Source: an uncultured Verrucomicrobiota bacterium
Lineage (GTDB): Bacteria; Verrucomicrobiota; Verrucomicrobiia; Verrucomicrobiales; Verrucomicrobiaceae
Reading direction: 5' to 3'
DNA length: 64,000 nucleotides
Assembly (NCBI GenBank): GCA_903848465.1
Contig: CAINGK010000196.1
Coordinates: 39,570 to 103,569 of the forward strand
The translations under genes were made by a program, and so were the position numbers. Shown here piece after piece: positions 43,908 through 51,501 of this stretch. A model generated the notes under the pieces. It saw only the letters and a program-made list of their open reading frames with translations, had not been told where the DNA came from and made no database searches. Within the stretch, counting starts at the first letter, position 1; each line of letters opens with the position of its first letter.

Positions 43908-46232
43908 TCACAGTGTCATGCTCTTTGCTGGATCCTCCCGCCATGTTTCCGACTCGTTGATGACGAGGTGGAGTGTCGTCATGACGGTCTGGGCTGTGTA
44001 AGGTTTGGGCAGGAAGTGCCGGACGCCCATCTCGGCTACTTTGGCCGGGCCACCCAGATGGGAGACTCCGCTGGCCGCAATGATTTTCACATCGGGGTTG
44101 ATGGTCTGGAGCATTCGGATCGTGGTCGGTCCATCCATGACCGGCATCATCATGTCTGTCAGCACCACGGCAATTTCCCTGCTGTGTAGGGTGTAGAGCG
44201 CCACTGCCTCCGCGCCGTCGGCGGCCAACAGCGTACGGTAGTCCAGCGCCTCCAGAGTCTGCCGCGTGGCGGTGCGGATGGCCTCCTCATCATCCACGAT
44301 CAGGATCAGTTCGCCTTTGCCATGCGGTATGGCTTGCTCCTCAGTTGGCGTAGGTGGGGTGCATTGGCCCGTGTTGGGAACGGCGGGCAGGAAGATGGTG
44401 AAGAGGGTCTCCTTATGAGGCTCGCTGGAAACCGTGATGAATCCGCCATGGCTTTTGATGATGCTCAGCACGGTGGAAAGGCCGAGACCCGTGCCCTTGC
44501 CAATCTCCTTGGTCGTGAAGAATGGGTCGAAAATCTTGTCCAGCACCACCGGGGGAATGCCGCTGCCGGTGTCGCTCACACTGAGCACGAGATATGCTCC
44601 GGGTTTCGCGTCCATTTGCACGGCCACCGCAGCCTCATTCAGCACGGTGCTGCTTGCGGTGATGGCAATTGTTCCTCCTTCGGGCATGGCGTCACGCGCA
44701 TTCACACACAGGTTGAGCAGGATCTGATGCAACTGCGTGGCATCACCCAGGAATGAAGGCAGGTCTTCAGGCAGGTTGCTGACGCAGGTAATATTCTTTG
44801 GAAAGGTGTCCTGGACGAACTGCTGGATGTCCTTGATCAGCGGTCCGATGCACAGTTCCGTGCGTTTGCCCTCCACGCCACGGGCAAACGTGAGGATCTG
44901 CCGCACCAGATCCGCGCCGCGTTTGGCGCTGGATTCAATGCCGCCCAGGATGGAAAGTGTGCGCTCATTCGTGTGGGTGAGCCGCAGCAGCTCGATCGAC
45001 ATGAGGATGGGGGTGAGCACATTGTTCAGGTCATGGGCGATGCCTCCCGCCAGCGTCCCCACGCTTTCGAGCCGCTGGGCGCGCAGAAACTGCTGCTCCA
45101 GCTTTTTCTTTTCGGTGATGTCGGTCACGATGCCGAGGAAGCCAATGATCTCCCCGTCATCATCCAGCATAGCCGTCACATTCAGGGAGACCGCCACCCG
45201 GCTGCCATCCTTGCGGATGTAGGTACACTCACGTTCACGGACAATGCCGCATTTGGCGTAAACTACAAAAGTCTCGAACCCCGGAGTGACCGTTATGCCC
45301 ATTTCCCGGGAGATGTCAGCGGCGATGCGCACCGTCTCGGCGGCATCATGAAACAATTCGGGCGTAAGGCTTCCCACCACTTCCTGCCGCGAATACCCCG
45401 TGAGTTTTTCCGCTCCGCAATTGAAGGTGGCGATCAACCCCTTCGTATTCGTGCTGATGATCGCGCAGGCAGCGCTTTCCAGCACGGCATTCTGCAGATA
45501 AGTCAGTTCCTGAAGCTTCATGCTGGTGTCGATCAGTCGCTCCGTGGTGGAGATCTGGCCACGCGTCAGCAGCAGCGCTGTCACCAGCGCGATGCCTCCA
45601 GTTACAGCGATCTGCAGCCAGCCCAGCAGTCGGATATGCTCATTGATGTCGGTATTGACCAGGATGATTTTCTGGGCGGCCTGATCGAGGGAGCTGGCCA
45701 TGACATCGCAATCTTCGGTCAGCGCTTCCCCCATGCCATTCAACAGAGTGCTGGTGGCGTCCGTGTGGGGATAGAACTTTTTCATCGCCATGGCTATCTT
45801 CAAATAGCTGCCATGAGCCTGTTCCAGCTTTTTCAGAATATCGGCCAGTTGTCCCCCGGTTGCATGCTGCACCAGTGTGCCGGAATGGATGGACTCTTCA
45901 CAGGTTTTCATGACACCCCAGACGAGGTCGATGCGTCCCATGTAATAGGTCTGCAGGGGTGGTTGGCTGCTCTCAGCCTGCAGCATCAGGCGGCTGAGCA
46001 CCTGGCTATCCGTGCGCTGCCGGCCCAGCAGATTGACCGCGCTCACCGTGGTGGCACGCTGCTGCTCCAGACTGGAACCGAAGCTCTCAAACACGGCAAA
46101 ACTCAGCACCAGCAGCACTGCCGCGCCGCCAAAGATGAGCCACAGACGCCTGAAAAAATGCTGCAAATTGGGCAATTCCTGGCGCGCCGGCAGGGAGAAA
46201 ACAGGCTTCTTCAAGAAATGGGTCACGCTCAT
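43908..46232 (-). CDS. Hybrid histidine kinase with PilJ/NarX-like sensor, PAS and receiver
   Basis: 774 aa. Two TMs (about 30-50 and 203-223) enclose a helical sensor beginning SAVNLLGRQRTDSQVLSRLM, which has the NLAGRQRMLSQ-like signature of PilJ/NarX nitrate/pilus sensors. A PAS domain follows (NAVLESAACAIISTNTKGLI to GEIIGFLGIVTDIT, about 245-370), then the HisKA region with His400 (GGIAHDLNNVLTPI), the ATPase (NLCVNARDAMPEGG, GTGLGLSTVLSIIKSHGG) and a C-terminal receiver with Asp693 (VVLTDMMMPVMDG). The class with HDLNN matches orphan hybrid kinases with phosphorelay or feedback receivers. No partner regulator is adjacent. The ligand is unknown. Confidence 0.92.
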   Translation of the reverse strand: MSVTHFLKKPVFSLPARQELPNLQHFFRRLWLIFGGAAVLLVLSFAVFESFGSSLEQQRATTVSAVNLLGRQRTDSQVLSRLMLQAESSQPPLQTYYMGRIDLVWGVMKTCEESIHSGTLVQHATGGQLADILKKLEQAHGSYLKIAMAMKKFYPHTDATSTLLNGMGEALTEDCDVMASSLDQAAQKIILVNTDINEHIRLLGWLQIAVTGGIALVTALLLTRGQISTTERLIDTSMKLQELTYLQNAVLESAACAIISTNTKGLIATFNCGAEKLTGYSRQEVVGSLTPELFHDAAETVRIAADISREMGITVTPGFETFVVYAKCGIVRERECTYIRKDGSRVAVSLNVTAMLDDDGEIIGFLGIVTDITEKKKLEQQFLRAQRLESVGTLAGGIAHDLNNVLTPILMSIELLRLTHTNERTLSILGGIESSAKRGADLVRQILTFARGVEGKRTELCIGPLIKDIQQFVQDTFPKNITCVSNLPEDLPSFLGDATQLHQILLNLCVNARDAMPEGGTIAITASSTVLNEAAVAVQMDAKPGAYLVLSVSDTGSGIPPVVLDKIFDPFFTTKEIGKGTGLGLSTVLSIIKSHGGFITVSSEPHKETLFTIFLPAVPNTGQCTPPTPTEEQAIPHGKGELILIVDDEEAIRTATRQTLEALDYRTLLAADGAEAVALYTLHSREIAVVLTDMMMPVMDGPTTIRMLQTINPDVKIIAASGVSHLGGPAKVAEMGVRHFLPKPYTAQTVMTTLHLVINESETWREDPAKSMTL

Positions 46233-46338
46233 CGCGCGAGATCATAGGTGAACTGCCAGAGACATCCCTCGGCAGTTGCTTCAAATGATCCTAAACCTTT
46301 GCCCCGCGAGTCTGGGACTGCGGACATCGCATGGGGAA

Positions 46339-48525
46339 TCACTTCCAGTCGAGCTTCTCCTTCAAGAACTCAAACGTCCCGACGCCATGGATGGTATGCG
46401 GGCCGTCGAAGTGCTCGATGGTGGTGCGGTCGCCGATGAGGAGTTTGTTGTAGAGGCGGCGGACTTTGGCGAATTCGTAGTTCACCCATTCATCCACGCC
46501 CACACCGTCGTTGTGACCGCGTTCGACCATGAACGGGCGGGGCGCGATGAGGGCAGCCATTTCAGCATAGTTAAATGTACGCCCCATGTTCCACTCCCAG
46601 ATCTCGTACTCATGGGTGTGGATGTAGCTCATCGGCATGTCGGTGCTCACGCACTTGCGCACCCATTCGTTGAAGTCGCCGCTGCAGATGCTCAGGCAGT
46701 AATCCGTGAGTACGGCTGGCGTGCGCATGGCGGATTTCCCACCGTAACTGAGGCCGTAGAAGGCGATCTTCTCCGGCTGTGTGAAAGCCTGTGCCTTCAG
46801 CCACTCGAGAATGCGCTGGTGCTGGCCGTTGATGACGCTGTAGAGCGTGAGGCCGAGCGGATTGAGCTTTCGTTGCAGCGTGCGGAATGCGTCTTTGCCG
46901 CGATACGGATTGTGCGGCGCGAAGGTCACGAAGCCCTGCTCGGCCAAGCGCAGCGTGAAAGCTTTGTACGGAGCGTAGGCTTTCTGTGTCTCGTCCGTGG
47001 TGATGGTGTCTTCCGGGATGCCTTCCAAGCCGTGCTGGCAGACGACGACAGGCCGCTTCTCGCCGGGCTTGAGATCTTTGGGCAGGCACAGCCAGCCCCA
47101 GGCAAAGACATCGTCCCACACATCCATTGTCACCTCGTAAATGGTGACCTTGTCCGTCTCACGCACGAATCGGCTCCTGGCGTTCACCGGCAGGTTCGGG
47201 TCTGGCAGGCGGCCAATCACTTCATTCCAAAAGCGGTCGCGTTCGCCAGCGGTGTGCTTTTCAAATTCGGCCAAAGATTTGAGCGGCAGCTTGTCCCAAA
47301 ACTGCCCTTTGCGTTCCAGTTCGGTGGTCACCAGCAAGCGTTGCGTGAACGTCTCCAGCTCCCGCACCAGACGCTTCTGGCGGGTGGCATCCACTTGGGC
47401 GCGCTGCTCGTTTTTCTCCGGCATGATCGGTTCGATGCGCTTTACGAGCTGCGCGGCGACCTCCGGCGGCAGCAGATGCGTGACCACCTCCTTCAGTCCA
47501 TGCTCTTCCGTGGCCAGCATGAGCCAGTCACCGGGCGCGAGTGCTTTCGCACGGGCGACTTCCGCCTGCACGGCTTCGAGGGAGGGTTTGGTGATCTTTC
47601 CTGGCGCGGCGATTTCACGTTCGCCCGGCTTCGCTTTCGGTGGTCCCTGCACCTTGGGGAAGCCGAGGTTTTGCACCACCAGCGGGCGCGGCGCGATGAG
47701 GGAGGCCACTTCGGCATCGCCAAAGTCACGCAGTAGATTGAAGACATTGCGGTAGATCGGCTCGGCCCACACGCCTTCACGCGGCTCAAAGCAGCCCCAG
47801 ACATAGACGGAGCTGATGCGTTCATCAATGGCCCCAGAGTACATGGCGATGAGGCCACCTTCGCCGAGTCCGGCCACGAGCAGCGGCAGCTTCGGCTGCG
47901 TGCCGAAGTAATCGACCAGCGACAGCATTTTCTGCACTTCGTAACCGATGATGTGACGCCCCAGCTCATACGACTGGCGGTAGATCCACTCGCGGTGCGG
48001 CACGTTCGTCTTCACGCCGAATTTGTCATTCGTGCTGAACTCGCTGCCACGGCTGATCAGCGCAGGAATGACGATCTCGCAGCCACTGTAGGCCAGCATG
48101 GCATCATTCGCCAGCTTCTCGGGATCGGTGTCGGCATCCGGGATGTAGATCACCCGCGCCACGGGTTTGTCTTTCGGCTGAATCAGAATGCCCTCGCCGT
48201 GAACACCGTCGAACACCGGCCAGCGCACCCGCAGGATACGTGCGGTGGCTGTCTCTGTGAGCAATGCCGGATTGTTTGTATCACCGACGAGTTCGAGCGC
48301 CGTGATGGGCAGGCGCTCATCCACTGCACCGATAATGGCTTTCAATTTCTCACGGGTCGGCTTGCGGCCTACTTTCGACTGCTCGATGAGCCGCAGCGCC
48401 ATTTTGTCGATGCCCGCCACCATGGTGGCGGAGAAATCGGCATTCGGCTCCAAGGGCTGGGTGCCCGGCAGGATCTGCGCCTGCAATGAAGATGCGATGA
48501 GAAGTGAGAGAAGAGGTCGGATCAT
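46339..48525 (-). CDS. Secreted double alpha/beta-hydrolase (acetylxylan-esterase-like), N-terminal half degenerate
   Basis: 728 aa from the start at 48525 with a signal peptide (MIRPLLSLLIASSLQAQ). Two alpha/beta-hydrolase modules. The C-terminal one is intact: nucleophile Ser593 in FYGLSYGGKSAMRTP, then TDYCLSICSGDFNEW, LIAPRPFMVERGHNDGVGVD and FDGPHTIHG with the His. The N-terminal module has the same LIAPRPLVV segment, but at the nucleophile elbow it reads VAGLGEGGLIA, where Gly221 replaces Ser. It is therefore probably non-catalytic, perhaps a binding or structural domain. Such double esterases are common in PVC genomes with glycan-degrading lifestyles. Follows the esterase gene upstream by 50 bases on the same strand. 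Confidence 0.83.
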   Translation of the reverse strand: MIRPLLSLLIASSLQAQILPGTQPLEPNADFSATMVAGIDKMALRLIEQSKVGRKPTREKLKAIIGAVDERLPITALELVGDTNNPALLTETATARILRVRWPVFDGVHGEGILIQPKDKPVARVIYIPDADTDPEKLANDAMLAYSGCEIVIPALISRGSEFSTNDKFGVKTNVPHREWIYRQSYELGRHIIGYEVQKMLSLVDYFGTQPKLPLLVAGLGEGGLIAMYSGAIDERISSVYVWGCFEPREGVWAEPIYRNVFNLLRDFGDAEVASLIAPRPLVVQNLGFPKVQGPPKAKPGEREIAAPGKITKPSLEAVQAEVARAKALAPGDWLMLATEEHGLKEVVTHLLPPEVAAQLVKRIEPIMPEKNEQRAQVDATRQKRLVRELETFTQRLLVTTELERKGQFWDKLPLKSLAEFEKHTAGERDRFWNEVIGRLPDPNLPVNARSRFVRETDKVTIYEVTMDVWDDVFAWGWLCLPKDLKPGEKRPVVVCQHGLEGIPEDTITTDETQKAYAPYKAFTLRLAEQGFVTFAPHNPYRGKDAFRTLQRKLNPLGLTLYSVINGQHQRILEWLKAQAFTQPEKIAFYGLSYGGKSAMRTPAVLTDYCLSICSGDFNEWVRKCVSTDMPMSYIHTHEYEIWEWNMGRTFNYAEMAALIAPRPFMVERGHNDGVGVDEWVNYEFAKVRRLYNKLLIGDRTTIEHFDGPHTIHGVGTFEFLKEKLDWK

Positions 48526-48575
48526 GGGAACCGGCAAACCGGTGAAGACCAAACGCCCCCCGAGACCGTCACCTG

Positions 48576-49286
48576 TCACGGCTTCTTCTGCTCAAACAGC
48601 CAGCTCCAGAACTCTGGATTGGCATAGGTCTGAGTCCATGAATCATGACCGACACCGGGGTAAATGGTGAATTTGACCGGTGCGTCGATCTTTTTCAAAG
48701 CATCGTAAATCTTCTGGCTGTTCTCGATCGGAACCGCGCCGTCTTTGTCGCCGTGAAAGATCCAGCAGGGCATGTGCTTGAGGCGTTGGGCCGTCACCCA
48801 GCGTACACCGGCTCCACCACAGATGGGTGCGATTGCGGCATAAGTTTCGGGATACTCAAACGCGGTCTCCCAAGTGCCGAAGCCTCCCATGCTGATGCCG
48901 GTGAGATAGACGCGCTTGGGATCAACATGCAGCGTTTTGATCAAATGTTCGGTGACTGCTTGGACGCCATGCGGATTCCACAGGTTGTTGGGTTCGCATT
49001 GCAGGCTGGCGATGATGGCTGGGAACTTCTGCCCCGCAGCCAGCAGCTTCGGCGGTCCATGCTTTTTGATCAGTTCGAGATCGGTGCCACGCTCGCCGGA
49101 GCCATGCAAAAAGACCACCAGCGGCCATTTTTTATCCGGGCTGTCCTCGTAGCCCTCGGGCTTGCTCAGCAGGTAGCGGTAGTTGACCTTGATGACAAAA
49201 TCGCCGCTGAATGAGGTCGGTGTTTGAGTATCTGCGAGCAGCATGGATGAGGTGGCGAGTATGAATAGGGCGGCGATTTTAACCAT
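48576..49286 (-). CDS. Secreted PHB-depolymerase/carboxylesterase-like alpha/beta-hydrolase
   Basis: 236 aa with a signal peptide (MVKIAALFILATSSMLLADT). Catalytic elements: PLVVFLHGSGERGTDLELIK (oxyanion region), RVYLTGISMGGFGTWETAFE (nucleophile Ser in GISMGG), PCWIFHGDKDGAVPIENSQK (Asp) and YPGVGHDSWTQTY (His). This is the prolyl-oligopeptidase/feruloyl-esterase-like group of small single-domain esterases. It precedes the double hydrolase on the same strand with a 50-base gap and may be cotranscribed; both would act outside the cytoplasm on esterified glycans or plant-type substrates. Substrate not determined. Confidence 0.88.
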   Translation of the reverse strand: MVKIAALFILATSSMLLADTQTPTSFSGDFVIKVNYRYLLSKPEGYEDSPDKKWPLVVFLHGSGERGTDLELIKKHGPPKLLAAGQKFPAIIASLQCEPNNLWNPHGVQAVTEHLIKTLHVDPKRVYLTGISMGGFGTWETAFEYPETYAAIAPICGGAGVRWVTAQRLKHMPCWIFHGDKDGAVPIENSQKIYDALKKIDAPVKFTIYPGVGHDSWTQTYANPEFWSWLFEQKKP

Positions 49287-49331
49287 GAGTTTATAACGCC
49301 ATGCGCAGGAGCGGCCTTGCGTAAACCCGAC

Positions 49332-50735
49332 TCACCCTGGCAAGGTCACCTGGAAAGTGGTACCTTTTTGCCAGTCGCTTTCCACGGTGATGCGACCACC
49401 CAGCGCCTCCACCAACGTTTTACAGATGGCCAGGCCTAGACCTGCACCGCCCGTGCTGCGGTTGCGCGATCCTTCGGCGCGGTAGAAGCGTTCGAACAGA
49501 TGCGGCAGATGCTCGGCCGGGATGCCGGGACCGGTATCGGCGACAGTGAGAATAGCGTGACCATTTTGCCGATGAGTGCTGATGCGCACCTCGTCTCCAG
49601 GTCGGCAGTATTTGACCGCATTGCCGAGGAGATTGGTCAGAATCTGCGACACATGACCCGCATGGGCACGGCAGGTAGCCGGCGTGAGATCGTCATGCAG
49701 CGTGATTCGTTTCTCCTCTGCCAGCGGCCGGATGTGATCCAGATTTTCGCGGCCCAAGGCGTCCAGTTGCACGGCTTCCCGTTCGGCTTCCGCACCAGCA
49801 TCGGCCTTGGCAAGCATCAGCAGGGATTCAATTAACTCCTGCATCCGCTGGGCGCTGCGGCGCGTCATCTCGATGGTTTTGACATGCGCTTCGACACTGC
49901 GTGGCTTGGACAGGGCGAGCTGTGTCTGCGCCAGGATGATAGAGACCGGAGTACGCAGCTCATGCGCGGCGTCCGAAGTGAAGCGCGCCTGCTGCTCAAA
50001 CGCGGCGTCGAGCCGGGTGAAGGCGTCATTGAGCAGTCCGGCCAACTGGCCTAGCTCACTTTCTGTCTCGGCTACGGGGATGCGTTCCTTCAGATGACCG
50101 CCGGAGATGCGCTGGGCGGCTTCGCTGATGTCCCGGATGGGCGCGATGGCACGTGACGCCATCCACCAGCCGCCCACCATGCCAAGGGCAAACACGACTG
50201 TACAGACGCCCACGACTTGGACGGCAAAAGATCGCATCTGGGCCTCAATGACCGACTCTGGAACACCGACCAGCAGGCATTCCCCAGGCGGGGTGAACTG
50301 ATAGACTTCGCGAAATCCCTCCTGCGTCCGCTGATCGACGGCAGCACCCCGTTTTGACGGCCGTGTTAGACTTGTCGGCACGGCTCCAACACTCTCCTTC
50401 ACAATGCCGTCCCGCCACCAGATGCGGTGATAGTGAGGAAAGGACGGATTTGAGTTCGTGCGGCGGGATGGCTCAACGCGCCGGGGCATAGCCGGGAGTC
50501 CCAGCAACATCGCCACATCGTCCGGAGGTTCGGGCGGCTGTTCCGCATCCCCTCCTTGTGCCAGGCCGACGTGAAGCTCTGAAAGTAGCAACTGCAGCCG
50601 CCCGTCGAGAATTCGAATCTCGTTGTTGTATTGCAGCCGCCAGGCCGTGACGCCAAAGACCACCAGCACAAGCAGCAGCAGCACGCCGTGCCAGAGCTGA
50701 ATGCGCCAACGAATGCTGTTCGGCAGCCATTTCAT
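49332..50735 (-). CDS. Sensor histidine kinase with periplasmic sensor domain (CusS/QseC-like)
   Basis: 467 aa. TM1 about 15-33, a periplasmic domain of about 135 residues with Pro/His-rich parts (GGDAEQPPEPPDDVAML, NPSFPHYHRIWWRDG), TM2 about 172-193, HAMP (AIAPIRDISEAAQRISGGHL), phosphoacceptor His258 in FTSDAAHELRTPVSIILAQT, and an ATPase with NAVKYCRPGDEVRI and GGAGLGLAICKTLVEALGG. The intervening SELGQLAGLLNDAFTRLDAA is the standard linker. It overlaps its response-regulator gene by 4 bases. The FPHYHRIWW segment could be a metal-binding patch, but this is speculative. Confidence 0.93.
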   Translation of the reverse strand: MKWLPNSIRWRIQLWHGVLLLLVLVVFGVTAWRLQYNNEIRILDGRLQLLLSELHVGLAQGGDAEQPPEPPDDVAMLLGLPAMPRRVEPSRRTNSNPSFPHYHRIWWRDGIVKESVGAVPTSLTRPSKRGAAVDQRTQEGFREVYQFTPPGECLLVGVPESVIEAQMRSFAVQVVGVCTVVFALGMVGGWWMASRAIAPIRDISEAAQRISGGHLKERIPVAETESELGQLAGLLNDAFTRLDAAFEQQARFTSDAAHELRTPVSIILAQTQLALSKPRSVEAHVKTIEMTRRSAQRMQELIESLLMLAKADAGAEAEREAVQLDALGRENLDHIRPLAEEKRITLHDDLTPATCRAHAGHVSQILTNLLGNAVKYCRPGDEVRISTHRQNGHAILTVADTGPGIPAEHLPHLFERFYRAEGSRNRSTGGAGLGLAICKTLVEALGGRITVESDWQKGTTFQVTLPG

Positions 50736-51385
50736 AACCCGATGCTGTAGCCCCTCCCGCGATGCGTCACGATGAAATCTTGCCCCAGCTTTTTGCGCAG
50801 GTTGAAGACATGCACGTCCACGAGGTTCGATATTGGCGTGTCGTTTTCATCATGCAGGTGCTCGTAGAGCTGCGTGCGGGTGATGATCTTGCCCCGGTGC
50901 TGCACGCAAAATTCCAGCAGCGCGTATTCGCGCCCCCTGAGTGGCACGGGCTGGCCTGCCACCTTCACCGTCTGCGCGGAGGTGTCGATCTCCACTTCTC
51001 CGACGATGATGACAGGCGTGGCGTTGCCATGCGCACGGCGGATGAGCGCGCGGACACGGGCGGCCAGTTCATTCAGGTCCACCGGCTTGGCCAGGTAGTC
51101 ATCCGCACCGGTGTCGAGACCTTGAATGCGGTCCTGCACCTTATTGCGGGCGGTCAGCATGAGCACAGGAGTCTTTTTGACCTGGCGCAAACGCCGCAGC
51201 AGTTCAAAGCCGTCATGCACGGGCATCATCACGTCACAGATGATGAGGTCGTAGTCAATCTCCAGGGCTTTAAAGAGGCCGTCCTCCCCATCGGCAGCCT
51301 CATCCACGGCATAGCCTTCCCCGCGCATGGCTTCGGCCAGCGTGTCGAGCATGTCGGGTTCGTCTTCCACAATCAGGAGGCGCAT
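50732..51385 (-). CDS. OmpR-family response regulator
   Basis: 217 aa. Receiver with VEDEPDM, Asp51 (YDLIICDVMMPVHDG), VLMLTARNKVQ and YLAKPVDLNELAARV; winged-helix effector with RGREYALLEFCVQHRGKII, TRTQLYEHL and VDVHVFNLRKKLGQDF plus VTHRGRGYSIGL at the end. First gene of a two-gene operon, coupled to the kinase. It is divergent from the YHYH protein, with 116 bases between the two start codons; regulation of that protein is plausible by position only. Confidence 0.95.
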   Translation of the reverse strand: MRLLIVEDEPDMLDTLAEAMRGEGYAVDEAADGEDGLFKALEIDYDLIICDVMMPVHDGFELLRRLRQVKKTPVLMLTARNKVQDRIQGLDTGADDYLAKPVDLNELAARVRALIRRAHGNATPVIIVGEVEIDTSAQTVKVAGQPVPLRGREYALLEFCVQHRGKIITRTQLYEHLHDENDTPISNLVDVHVFNLRKKLGQDFIVTHRGRGYSIGL

Positions 51386-51445
51386 GGGGACAGATTAACG
51401 CGTCTTCATTAAGCGGCGATGAAGTTTGCGGCTGAATATGCGGAA

Positions 51446-51455
51446 GAATATATTC
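51446..51455. promoter_or_regulatory. Palindrome between response regulator and YHYH gene
   Basis: GAATATATTC, a perfect 10-bp dyad in the 116-base divergent region. TCATTAA at 51407-51413 and TTTAATGA about 58 bases later form an additional inverted pair. Binding by the adjacent OmpR-type regulator is a guess. Confidence 0.35.
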
Positions 51456-51501
51456 CCGGTTTCATCCTGGTTTAATGATCGTCCGGCAAACTGGCGGCAT
51501 C

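Noticed and set aside
46276..47736. 486-codon plus-strand frame opposite the double esterase
   Set aside because: Shadow frame; the minus strand has signal peptide and two hydrolase signatures.
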